NCBI GenBank assembly: GCA_002162955.1
Contig: MABD01000037.1
Span: forward strand, 124,001-188,000
Length of the DNA: 64,000 nucleotides
Direction: 5' to 3'
From: Gammaproteobacteria bacterium 45_16_T64
GTDB lineage: Bacteria > Pseudomonadota > Gammaproteobacteria > Pseudomonadales > Ketobacteraceae
Every line of letters begins with the position of its first letter. The stretch's first letter is position 1. The translations under genes were made by a program, and so were the position numbers. The notes below the pieces were generated by a model. The model was not told where the DNA came from. It ran no database searches and worked only from the letters and a program-made list of their open reading frames with translations. Shown here in pieces: positions 35,923-44,378 of the stretch.

Positions 35923-36369
35923 TTAGTAACTTAGCCTATCTGGGACCTTGTTAATACCCAACCAGTATTGGCCTAGAGCCTTCACTTGCGCAGTGAACTG
36001 ATTAAAATCAACCGGTTTATGTATATAACTATTAGCCCCGCTGTTATAGCAATCTACAATATCCCTATTCTCATCAGAGGAGGTCAACAGCACGACTGGC
36101 AAGGCTTTTGTTTTCTCATGTGCTCGCAGATTTTGAAGTACTTGAATACCGTTTAATTTAGGCAACTGCAAATCCAAGAAGACTACTTGGGGCTGGCTGT
36201 TAATATCTCTATCCTGATACTTACCTGTACAAAATAAGTACTCTAGCGCTTCTTCGCCATCGCGAGCAACAACCACATGATTCTCGATTTCAGTTTTTCT
36301 AAGCGCACGAATAGCCAGCATCTCATCATCTGGATTGTCTTCCACTAACAAAATTGTCATTTGTGACAT
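35923..36369 (-). CDS. Rcp1-like single-domain response regulator
   Basis: From the chosen ATG the protein is 148 residues: Asp11 in ILLVEDNPDDEMLAIRAL, phospho-acceptor Asp66 in VVFLDLQLPKLNG, switch Thr in VVLLTSSDE, and the conserved lysine in YIHKPVDF. The ALEYLF-tGkY insertion before the phosphorylation site is typical of the Rcp1 group, which partners bacteriophytochrome-type histidine kinases. The frame opens 13 codons earlier at a GTG (36408). ATG 36369 removes a tail with no homology. It forms an operon with the receiver gene downstream. No phytochrome gene is nearby. Confidence 0.9.
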   Translation of the reverse strand: MSQMTILLVEDNPDDEMLAIRALRKTEIENHVVVARDGEEALEYLFCTGKYQDRDINSQPQVVFLDLQLPKLNGIQVLQNLRAHEKTKALPVVLLTSSDENRDIVDCYNSGANSYIHKPVDFNQFTAQVKALGQYWLGINKVPDRLSY

Positions 36370-36703
36370 CTCTAATTGTCCATGTGTATTAGTATTCGAA
36401 ACAAACACACCCGATATATCATGGGTATGAAACTAATTACTTCGACTACGTTAATTAGAATGCATGACTTACCCCGACTCCTAGTATCCAAGGTAATGCT
36501 ATATAGCAGAAGAGTCAATTAATTGGACAATATTCCCTGAGGCCTGCTGAACAAAATACAACCACAATTTAGGTTGTGAGTTCTAATTTGTAATAGTAAC
36601 GTTGCCCACGAGAAAGAAACCTTCTGGCGGGTAACTCGCTAGACACTAACAATAGAATATATGACGCCATAGTCACTGGTGCCATTGCAACAGGTAAGCT
36701 CTT
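36370..36703. other. Divergent intergenic region without a gene
   Basis: About 330 bases separate the receiver operon from the small coiled-coil gene. I see a 12-base palindrome TGCTATATAGCA at 36497-36508 and short stop-rich frames, but no convincing promoter pair and no reading frame worth calling. Confidence 0.6.
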
Positions 36704-37000
36704 ATGAAAACTAACAAAATCGTTGATTTAGCCCTTGGCCAACTAGACAACTTAGGTTATCAATTGCAAAAACGCGGCATCACCAGCGTAATCAACCGTC
36801 ACAACCTGATTGCCATTGCAATGACCAAACAAGATCGAATTAAAGCAGAAATTTCCCGCGTTGAGCTTAAAGTCGATATTCAAAAAGCACGCGTCGAGCG
36901 TCTTCGCCAGCAAGCTGATGATATCATCGATACTGTTATTGATAGCACTCCAGCGCCTATTGCTGAAAAGCTCACCAAGGTAAGATCACTTGTCGCATAA
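36704..37000 (+). CDS. Small coiled-coil protein of unknown function
   Basis: The 98-residue product is soluble and basic in the middle. Residues 43-72 (DRIKAEISRVELKVDIQKARVERLRQ in part) have the charge pattern of a long amphipathic helix or coiled coil. There is no signal peptide, membrane segment or metal motif. An AGG lies about 10 bases before the ATG, and an excellent terminator follows, so it is a single-gene unit and clearly a real gene. I do not recognise its family. The pattern is reminiscent of small phasin-like or nucleoid-associated proteins, but nothing specific supports either. Confidence 0.7.
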   Translation: MKTNKIVDLALGQLDNLGYQLQKRGITSVINRHNLIAIAMTKQDRIKAEISRVELKVDIQKARVERLRQQADDIIDTVIDSTPAPIAEKLTKVRSLVA

Positions 37001-37038
37001 GTATACGTTGCAGTGGGCAAACTAGCCCTCCGCATCAT

Positions 37039-37074
37039 AACAAAGCCAGCCTCTTGCTGGCTTTGTTAATTTTA
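37039..37074 (+). terminator. Rho-independent terminator of the small coiled-coil gene
   Basis: AACAAAGCCAGC (37039-37050) and GCTGGCTTTGTT (37056-37067) form a perfect 12-bp stem with a 5-base loop, followed by AATTTT. Confidence 0.9.
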
Positions 37075-37162
37075 CACAATTTTTCTCCCCCCCAATAAAT
37101 AGCCACTATCGACAATTGCCATTAGAATGTGTTTATCCCCAAACACGTTAAGGAATGTGTCA

Positions 37163-38725
37163 ATGACCGCAAAAACGTCCACCGGAGCAATCCCCTTCGA
37201 ATTCGGCCAGAGTAAAAAAAATAGCCGAACACCGTCACCTCGCCGTCCCTCTGGTAAATCATTCAACCTACTGACGATTGGCAACTTCACTGGCAACAGC
37301 ATTCTCAACGAAGACGGTGCAACAAATTCTGATGGACGATATAAACCGCTTAAGATTGACCGAGATAACCTTGAAGACGTGATGGCAAAATTACGTCCAA
37401 GCCTCAGTATTCCGATTACCCAGGAAGAGACCCCGTCTCAGGGCAATACGGTTAACATCACATTTAGAAACCTCGATGATTTTCACCCAGATAGAATTTT
37501 TGATGAAGTAGAGCTTTTTGCTGAATTCCGAACTTTACGGCGCAAGCTCAAAAAAGACAGTACCTTTGACGCTGCGGCAGAAAAAATGAACCTTTGGTTG
37601 TCGTCAACCGCCCCCCCGGAAAAAGAACAACCTAGCACACCCACCCCAGCACACACGCCATCGGAAGGGTTGCTTGACAGCATACTGGGTGGCAACGATA
37701 GCACAGCCCCCAAAAGTGAAGCAGATACATTGGTCAACAGCCTCATACAAGATGCCGTTGCCGCTTACGCAACGCCGGCATCGAACCCGAACAAGCAATA
37801 CTATATCGACACGCTTGATCAAACCATTTCACGTACAATGGCCGCTATACTGCACCACGCAGATTTTCAGTCTCTAGAATCTGCGTGGCGTGGGCTAGAT
37901 ATGCTCACAAGAAGGGTCGAGACTGATAGCAAGCTAACACTCAGAATGCTATCTATCGACAAGCAAACACTGCTCGTTGATCTAGCAACACCACAAGATG
38001 CGACACAATCTTCTTTTGCAAAACTGATCAATGATGCAACACCACTGCCCAATCAAGAAGATCGCTGGTCTGCAATTTTGGGATTGTATGATTTTTCTAA
38101 CGCTAAGAATGATGCATTAATGCTAGGTATATTAGCAAAAGTAATGGCCCATGCCGACACACCATTTATTGCTGCGGGCGAAGCTAGTCTCGTCAACAGT
38201 CGCAGTTTTTTCTATCAGCCTGACCCATCGGATTGGCAATCGGAACACCCAGAGGGCTTTAAAGACACGTGGCATGCTATTCGTAAAATGCCTGAAACTC
38301 AGTATATCGCCTTATCTAGCCCGCGCTTTTTGGTCCGCTACCCCTATGGGAAAAAGTCACAACGCATAGAGTCATTTAATTTAGAAGAAACCGACAGCAG
38401 CTTTAAGGCTGAACATTTTCTATGGTGTAACGGCGCGATAGCCCATGGCATTGGCCTTTGTCAAAGTTTCAGCCAGCAACACTGGAATATGTCGCTTGGA
38501 GACGTTAATACCTTAGAGCGCCTGCCCTTAGCTTTTTATGATGATGATGACGAACAATGCCAAATCCCCACTGCTGAGGTTTTCCTCTCGCAGAGTGCGT
38601 TTGATACAATAACAGACGCAGGTCTTGCTCCCCTTATCTCCGTCAAAGGTAGCGACCATCTACAACTCGGTCCATTGATATCTATCTATCACCAACGCCA
38701 GCCTCTCAAAGGCCCTTGGGAATAA
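37163..38725 (+). CDS. Fused TssB-TssC type VI secretion sheath protein (orphan)
   Basis: Residues 33-146 resemble TssB/VipA: FNLLTIGNFTGNS, IDRDNLEDVMAKLRPSL and FRNLDDFHPDRIFDEVE. A Pro/Thr-rich linker follows (148-186). Residues 215-515 resemble TssC/VipB: MAAILHHADFQSLESAWRGL, the PFIAAGEASL region, YIALSSPRFLVRYPYG and FLWCNGAIA. In known type VI systems these are two separate proteins that assemble into the contractile sheath. The terminal strand region of VipB appears shortened. I start at ATG 37163, with AAGGA 8 bases upstream, rather than 37127. No other T6SS gene lies in the window. The radical SAM gene overlaps or abuts its end. Confidence 0.8.
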   Translation: MTAKTSTGAIPFEFGQSKKNSRTPSPRRPSGKSFNLLTIGNFTGNSILNEDGATNSDGRYKPLKIDRDNLEDVMAKLRPSLSIPITQEETPSQGNTVNITFRNLDDFHPDRIFDEVELFAEFRTLRRKLKKDSTFDAAAEKMNLWLSSTAPPEKEQPSTPTPAHTPSEGLLDSILGGNDSTAPKSEADTLVNSLIQDAVAAYATPASNPNKQYYIDTLDQTISRTMAAILHHADFQSLESAWRGLDMLTRRVETDSKLTLRMLSIDKQTLLVDLATPQDATQSSFAKLINDATPLPNQEDRWSAILGLYDFSNAKNDALMLGILAKVMAHADTPFIAAGEASLVNSRSFFYQPDPSDWQSEHPEGFKDTWHAIRKMPETQYIALSSPRFLVRYPYGKKSQRIESFNLEETDSSFKAEHFLWCNGAIAHGIGLCQSFSQQHWNMSLGDVNTLERLPLAFYDDDDEQCQIPTAEVFLSQSAFDTITDAGLAPLISVKGSDHLQLGPLISIYHQRQPLKGPWE

Positions 38726-38733
38726 TCCATACC

Positions 38734-39615
38734 ATGCAGTATATTGAACCCATCTTCCGCCCACCTAGCGAAGCGAAATCACTTATCTTACAGGTCACCA
38801 ATGGTTGTTCCTGGAATAACTGTACTTTTTGCGATATGTACACAGCTCCTCAAAAGAAGTTCAAACCCACAGCGATCGAGGAAATAGAAAAGGTTCTCAA
38901 ACAGGCACAACCCTATCAGCACCAAATCAAGCGGATATTTCTTGCGGATGGTGACGCCATGACACTATCCGTTCGACGGCTTACCGAACTGCTAAAGCTG
39001 ATAAAAGAGTACCTCCCCAACGTTCAGCGAGTATCCTCTTATTGCCTACCTAGAAACCTAAAAAACAAATCCATTGAGGACCTTGCCTCACTAAAAGAAT
39101 TAGGCCTAACGTTGATGTATGTTGGATGTGAATCCGGAGATGATTTGGTATTAGAAAAAATAAAGAAGGGAGAGACTTATGATTCATCCCTCTCCGCATT
39201 AAAGAAAATCAAAGCCGCGGGCATGAAAAGTTCCGTAATGATTCTCAATGGAATGGGCGGGCAACAGCTTTCAGAGCAACATGCAATCAATTCAGCAAAA
39301 CTGATGAATGCTGCACAGCCTGAATATTTATCGACATTGGTGGTTTCTTTTCCTATGGGGTTGGAACGAACACAAGAGGGCTTTGATCAACAATTTACAC
39401 CATTAAATCAAGCCGACCTTTTTAAAGAGATTCGTCTACTCATCGATAATCTGCAACTGGATAAAACGATATTCCGCAGTGATCATGCTTCAAATTACTT
39501 GGTGTTAAAAGGTGTCCTTGGTAAAGACAAAGGTAGTTTGCTTCAAAAAATAGACGACGCTATCCACCGCCCTGGTAGCATTCCACTAAGAGAGGAATGG
39601 CAGCGGGGCTTGTAA
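38734..39615 (+). CDS. Radical SAM protein with CX4CX2C cluster motif
   Basis: The iron-sulfur motif is Cys25, Cys30 and Cys33 in NGCSWNNCTFCDMYTAP, a CX4CX2C spacing instead of the standard CX3CX2C. Related uncharacterised radical SAM proteins share this CxWNxCxFC pattern and the following MYTAPQKKF. Later motifs (IFLADGDAMTL, LMYVGCESGDD, MILNGMGGQ) fit a radical SAM barrel with SAM-binding elements. No twitch or SPASM domain is visible in the 293 residues. The ATG at 38734 is 8 bases after the TssB-TssC stop, and a TTG at 38716 lies inside that gene. Co-transcription is likely, but the reaction is unknown. Confidence 0.85.
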   Translation: MQYIEPIFRPPSEAKSLILQVTNGCSWNNCTFCDMYTAPQKKFKPTAIEEIEKVLKQAQPYQHQIKRIFLADGDAMTLSVRRLTELLKLIKEYLPNVQRVSSYCLPRNLKNKSIEDLASLKELGLTLMYVGCESGDDLVLEKIKKGETYDSSLSALKKIKAAGMKSSVMILNGMGGQQLSEQHAINSAKLMNAAQPEYLSTLVVSFPMGLERTQEGFDQQFTPLNQADLFKEIRLLIDNLQLDKTIFRSDHASNYLVLKGVLGKDKGSLLQKIDDAIHRPGSIPLREEWQRGL

Positions 39616-39628
39616 CATTAATATCATC

Positions 39629-39661
39629 GTTTCGCTCGTCTCTTTGAAGAACGAGCGAAAC
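39629..39661 (+). terminator. Stem-loop after the radical SAM gene
   Basis: GTTTCGCTCGT (39629-39639) pairs perfectly with ACGAGCGAAAC (39651-39661) around an 11-base loop, 13 bases after the stop. No T run follows. Confidence 0.6.
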
Positions 39662-40555
39662 ACTTGGTGTACGATGGTACCATTTAAAATCACCCCAATA
39701 GATAGTTCGTTTTTCTGACGGCAGCAATAACCCTCCAGACTTAACACGACCATTACATCACATTGCCAAAGTGACCGAAATTACCCTGCATTATTGGCCA
39801 CTTTTTACCACTGCTTTTGTGCGTTTACTCGAATAGGTATTCGTTAATTTCATTTTCACAATTGATCCATTCTTTAATTCTCTCTCATTATTATCAACAG
39901 TAAACAAGTTACTCTCGCCTACTTTTAAAACACAGAGCATTCAGCCTCGCTCGAGAAAACCAGAAACTTATAGATAAAACAATAAGATACGAATCTTCAA
40001 TCGAGCCCCATCACAACGCCAATCAAATTTATTCGAATCACCGAAGCATTAAATGGGTAACCCGATTATTTCTTTTATATACTTCACCTATAGATTCATA
40101 TGCGCCGTTGAATAAAAAAACAACCTAACCCAAAGAACTGACGCTAGGGTATTCGACATAATAAAATTGCGTTTCATTTTTACAAACGAAACAGTGCAGC
40201 AACAATCACCCATCATATTTTGTGATGCTATATGACGTGATTTATTTTCGTTTTTTGATCTATCTTGTTTCGGCTAACTATCACCGCGCTCCTTTTTTTC
40301 ACTATATGAAAAAAACACTCAACACTGCTTGTAGGATTTATACAGTAACGAACTTTACAAACCATTACGCTTAGATACTTGTCAATGTGCGGGACCTCAC
40401 ATTAAAATGACAAAATAGAATAAACAACTGTTTACTTATTTGTATTAGGTATTAGTATTTGTCATTATTCTTTTGAAGACGAAGGGACGCTGATCAACAT
40501 CGATTTTTTGATCAATTGTCTGAACCAAAATTAAAAAAACTATAATGGTCTCGAC
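39662..40555. other. AT-rich non-coding stretch upstream of an AraC gene
   Basis: About 890 bases contain no supportable reading frame on either strand. The composition is clearly more AT-rich than the flanks, with many A and T runs. Short inverted elements occur, such as GTTTC and GAAAC around 40170-40190, and the TGATCAA/TTGATCA pair near the AraC start. It could be a long regulatory region or a decayed gene remnant. I found no transposase-like or RNA-like structure. Confidence 0.6.
40491..40514 (+). promoter_or_regulatory. Inverted repeat upstream of the AraC gene, possible operator
   Basis: TGATCAA (40491-40497) and TTGATCA (40508-40514) are perfect 7-bp half-sites separated by 10 bases, centred about 54 bases before the ATG at 40556. 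Spacing and position suit autoregulation, but a chance match in AT-rich DNA is possible. Confidence 0.4.
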
Positions 40556-41383
40556 ATGATTCACTCAACCACAGCACCGTCTATTCTGTATCTCTGGGAA
40601 AGAAGAACCTTATATATTGGCGAGTACTCTGAATTTGTACCTCTCACACAAGGTGCTGCGTCTTTAATGATTGCGATTGATGGGCCAATCACAATTGAGT
40701 TACCCAATACCTCCGAAGTTGTTTCTGTCAGCTCCGCGCTAATTCCTGCGGGCGTCACCTTTAAGGTCGATACCCACGGACATCGTATTGCCAATTGCTA
40801 TCTAGACCCTTACAACGAGGACTTTTTCCGCCTAAAACAAATAATGCAGAATGATGTGGGTGGTATCTACGTCAACAGCAAAAAGGAAATCATGCAGGCG
40901 GCAGCATTAGAGAAGATGCTTTGCCACAACGTAGATCAAAAAGAAGCAGCCATGCTACTGGAGAATGCTGTATTCCCTTCCTTTTTTGAAGCGCCCAAGA
41001 GAAACACGACTGACCCAAGAATCATCGAGATCATTGACTTCATCAAAGGTGACCCAACCGTCAACCACACTAACAAAGACATGGCTAAGAGAATCAATGT
41101 CTCTGAAGTCACGCTTCAAAGATTATTTAAGGCAACAACAGGTATTCCTATTCGCCGGTTTCGCTTGTGGCACAGATTATATGTCACTGCCACGCTATTG
41201 GCATTTGGACGATCGATCACTGAAGCCGCTCTCGAAGCTGGTTTTTCTGATGCCTCACACTTCAACCACGTGTTTAAGGATATGTTGGGTATGTGCCCAT
41301 CATCCATTATTCGCCGCACTCAAAATATGTCCATCTTTGTAGACGAGTCAGCACTGCGTAATCAACTCTCTGCCGTTAGCTAA
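40556..41383 (+). CDS. AraC-family transcriptional regulator
   Basis: Residues 1-150 look like a cupin-type sensor (YIGEYSEFVPLTQGAASLMIAIDG, VSVSSALIPAGVTFKVDTHGH). Residues 165-265 are the AraC DNA-binding pair: KDMAKRINVSEVTLQRLFKATTG and SITEAALEAGFSDASHFNHVFKDMLG, with MCPSSIIR at the end. Cupin-type AraC proteins bind small ligands, often sugars or aromatic acids, but nothing here names one. The gene faces the HDOD-GAF gene tail to tail with no gap. Its own upstream region is long and AT-rich with a possible operator. Its targets are not evident. Confidence 0.88.
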   Translation: MIHSTTAPSILYLWERRTLYIGEYSEFVPLTQGAASLMIAIDGPITIELPNTSEVVSVSSALIPAGVTFKVDTHGHRIANCYLDPYNEDFFRLKQIMQNDVGGIYVNSKKEIMQAAALEKMLCHNVDQKEAAMLLENAVFPSFFEAPKRNTTDPRIIEIIDFIKGDPTVNHTNKDMAKRINVSEVTLQRLFKATTGIPIRRFRLWHRLYVTATLLAFGRSITEAALEAGFSDASHFNHVFKDMLGMCPSSIIRRTQNMSIFVDESALRNQLSAVS

Positions 41384-42799
41384 TTATTTCCCTAAGATGG
41401 CAAAGGCAATATTTGCCTGCTCACAAAAATGTCGAAACGTTAAGAACGAGTGTTCATCCAGCGGTGTACTTGTCAACGAGCGATCAGCGTAGATGATCCC
41501 CATGGGTTTACCTCCCACTTGGATCGGTATTGCAAAAAATTCGACCGCCCCCAGCGCGTCATATATGTCAGGTGTCAGCAGAGGTCCCAGATCTGAGCGC
41601 ATTTTACGATCCATCCATAGTGGCTCGTTCAACGCGAGTATATGAGTAAAGATATTCTCTTTTTTATTCAGTGAAAAATTAAACGACTGGGTAAACGCGC
41701 CTCTATCCTCACCGAGCACAAATTTAGCGACTAGTTGAGATTTCCCCTTTCCGATTAATGATAACACCACACGATCCATGTCCAACGATCGATAGATCCC
41801 CTCCAGAACGGTACCCAATACCACATTCATATCAACCTGCTCACTGAGCATCGTCGACAATTCTCTTAGTATGTTCAGTTGCAACTCAACGTGATTATCT
41901 TTGGTAATCTTTTTATCTTCGACACTCTCACTCTCTTTGGTGGGAGGACTAGGAATAAACTGCGCCGCAATGTTAATACCAAAGTTCTCGATCATTCTGA
42001 TCGCTTTTATTGAGTTCTGATACGCCATCTCTCTGATGACATCGCTAGATTTATGATGGTCTTCGCTTATTTCTCGAATTACCTCCCTAACTTCGTGCAC
42101 GTCCCAGCCATTTTCGACCGAATTCGCCAATCGAAATCCATGTTCAATATCCAGAACACTTTTATCCCGTGTATCCGAATGACTGAGGGCTCCCATTAAC
42201 AAAGTACTCAAATGCCATTCCTTAGATAGCTCTGAGGTAAGTTTCTCTAAGGTAAAGCCCAGCACTTTTTTTTCAGCGTCTACCGCACTGGAATGCGAGT
42301 ATTCCGCCGCAAGCATCTCCTCCCTACCATAAGGGAAACACCAAAATGCCATGCTGCCCAATCGATTAAGTAATGCGGCAATAAAAATCTCTTCGGTATT
42401 CGGCGCGCGTCTAGAGCTAGCAAATTCTTTCGCTTGTATCGCTGCATGAAACGACTTTACCAACTCGCCCAAAGCAGCATCGTGGCGGACACCCGTCAAT
42501 ATGGTATCTATCAATGATATCGACAGCGCAATACCGCGCACGACCTCAAAACCCAGAACAACAATTGAACGACTAACCGTATTGATGCGTTGACCCACCG
42601 GGTTGTAATAGGCGCTATTAGCCATCCTAAGCACACGCGCAGTCATTGCACTATCGCCTAAAATAACTTGGGCAAGTTCCTGAATAGACGATTCTGTGTC
42701 AGCCGAAAGTGAGGCTATACTACGAGCAGTATGAGCAAATAAGGGAAACTCTTCCTCGTTTAGTTTTCGTACCCATTCTTTAATCGTAATCTCTTTCAT
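41384..42799 (-). CDS. HDOD-GAF signalling protein (paralogue)
   Basis: Residues 5-210 form an HDOD domain (EEEFPLFAHTARSIASLSAD, LGDSAMTARVLRMANSAYY, SRSIVVLGFEVVRGIAL). Residues 305-470 form a GAF domain (DMNVVLGTVLEGIYRSLDMDRVVLSLIG, IPIQVGGKPMGIIYADR). It shares this order with the protein at 694-2463 and looks like its paralogue, but has a shorter linker and no Pro-rich stretch. A textbook AAGGAGG Shine-Dalgarno (42804-42810, minus strand) sits 4 bases before the ATG, which fixes the start. No HD metal ligands are expected in this family. The GAF domain may bind a cyclic nucleotide or other ligand. It is next to an alpha/beta hydrolase on the same strand, 73 bases away. Confidence 0.87.
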   Translation of the reverse strand: MKEITIKEWVRKLNEEEFPLFAHTARSIASLSADTESSIQELAQVILGDSAMTARVLRMANSAYYNPVGQRINTVSRSIVVLGFEVVRGIALSISLIDTILTGVRHDAALGELVKSFHAAIQAKEFASSRRAPNTEEIFIAALLNRLGSMAFWCFPYGREEMLAAEYSHSSAVDAEKKVLGFTLEKLTSELSKEWHLSTLLMGALSHSDTRDKSVLDIEHGFRLANSVENGWDVHEVREVIREISEDHHKSSDVIREMAYQNSIKAIRMIENFGINIAAQFIPSPPTKESESVEDKKITKDNHVELQLNILRELSTMLSEQVDMNVVLGTVLEGIYRSLDMDRVVLSLIGKGKSQLVAKFVLGEDRGAFTQSFNFSLNKKENIFTHILALNEPLWMDRKMRSDLGPLLTPDIYDALGAVEFFAIPIQVGGKPMGIIYADRSLTSTPLDEHSFLTFRHFCEQANIAFAILGK

Positions 42800-42872
42800 G
42801 TTGCCTCCTTGTCATCAAGCCTAGCAGCTATTACCTATGACAAGTATGGAGAACAATGAAATTTGAGACCTT

Positions 42873-44117
42873 TTAGCCAGACCATGAAAAATCTATTTTT
42901 TTGAGAAAATTACTCATTTCTCTCAAATACAAGTTACGATCAAGGTGCAGCACATGATTACCTGGAAACCAATGAATCATACATTGATCCCAGTGCTCCC
43001 ATAACAATCTCGCATGTTTAGGCGGTGCTAGCCTATCTCCTGCACCACCAACGATGAACAACCGCTCCTTGGGTATAAGAGGCTTATAGGTCAATGGACA
43101 GTGCACAGCCATAAAATGCCTTGCCTCCTGAATCCTAATCCCACTCAGGCGCAACCCTGCTTTGATCACCATACTCGCGGGAAACCACTGCAACATTAAA
43201 TCGAACAAACTCACCACCGGAACATTAGGTACAGAGAAATAAAGACGCTCTTCAACTGCAGCCAACAGAGATGCAGTATACCCACCCAAACTAATACCGG
43301 TAACACCAATCTTTTCGACTCCTTGATCCTCCAGATAATCCATAAAGATTCTAAAATCATGGACAGAGTGAGCAACAGACTCATTTATGTTCGCAATTCC
43401 TCCTGAAAAGTAACCCGCACCACTAAAAGGAGCCCACTTGCCACGTCTCTGACCATGGTGCGGAAGAGTATAGAGCAGGATGTCATATCCCTGTTCATAA
43501 AACCAAGGTAACCCCAAGAACATACTATTTAACCAATAGGGGTCCGCCATAAACCCGTGAATAACACAGATTGTCGGTCGAGGGCCGCTATCATGACGCC
43601 AGTATTGCGCGGTTGCCTTCATGTTATTCTTATTCCGTAAATACCCATCACGCAATCGAGGGTTGGTAGGGACAAAAGGACTATCAAAACTCAACTGAAC
43701 ACAGGATCCATGCTTCGGTGTGAAATGAGGCCACCCAGCAGGCCCCTCATGAATAGGCACTCCTCGAACAGGTCGCTTAAAGAAAAGAGATGGATCACCT
43801 GAGTTTGCCTTCTCTTTGTAGATCTCGCTATCGTTATAGTCTTTCTGTAACTTTAGTGGCGAAGCACCAAAAGGTAACGCCAACACAGAAACCAAAGACG
43901 CAACGCTCGTTCGCAGAGCGACATCAACCGTGGCCGTCCCGCCGACCATCATTTCTGTTTTGAAATTCAACTCGAAGTCATCAGGAAGCTTATAGAAGTT
44001 AGCCTCTAAATTATCCCACCAGGGCTGCGGAGGCATCAATTCTCTTGTAAGAATAAAGTCCGAGTTTTCAATTTTAGACGCGACTGTCACCAGATTTGAG
44101 TTTCTATCCACACCCAC
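42873..44117 (-). CDS. Alpha/beta hydrolase
   Basis: Counting from the GTG at 44117, the oxyanion-hole motif HGFM is at 187-190, the nucleophile elbow GVTGISLGGY gives Ser276, the acid is Asp361 (VGGAGDRLAPP) and the histidine is His388 (FPGNHVLHLDR). All members of a catalytic triad are therefore present. The 120 N-terminal residues before the core match no family I know. No signal peptide. Start uncertain: AAGAGG overlaps the GTG at 44117 but is ideally placed (5 bases) for the GTG at 44111, which would shorten the protein by two residues. The substrate is unknown. It may share a transcript with the HDOD-GAF gene downstream. Confidence 0.82.
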   Translation of the reverse strand: MGVDRNSNLVTVASKIENSDFILTRELMPPQPWWDNLEANFYKLPDDFELNFKTEMMVGGTATVDVALRTSVASLVSVLALPFGASPLKLQKDYNDSEIYKEKANSGDPSLFFKRPVRGVPIHEGPAGWPHFTPKHGSCVQLSFDSPFVPTNPRLRDGYLRNKNNMKATAQYWRHDSGPRPTICVIHGFMADPYWLNSMFLGLPWFYEQGYDILLYTLPHHGQRRGKWAPFSGAGYFSGGIANINESVAHSVHDFRIFMDYLEDQGVEKIGVTGISLGGYTASLLAAVEERLYFSVPNVPVVSLFDLMLQWFPASMVIKAGLRLSGIRIQEARHFMAVHCPLTYKPLIPKERLFIVGGAGDRLAPPKHARLLWEHWDQCMIHWFPGNHVLHLDRNLYLREMSNFLKKIDFSWSG

Positions 44118-44378
44118 CTCTTTTTCCGTTAGATCAATTAACTATAGACACTTCCTCTTATTATTCCTACGTCCCAGGTATCCAATAAGGACAACCACTA
44201 AAATGACGTAATTAGCCCCCTGCCCCCCATTATGGCCTAGACGTACATGGGCTTTTTTACAGCAAAAACTTAGTACACTCGAATCAGTGCCCGACCAAAC
44301 CTAATCGAATTCTGTTTGAGCAACTTTCGAACATCTGTGCTTAACTGAAAAGACTGCTGTAATTATGTATTAAGGTAT

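Noticed and set aside
36497-36508. TGCTATATAGCA palindrome as an operator
   Set aside because: A single short AT-rich palindrome, far from both divergent start codons, is too weak to call.
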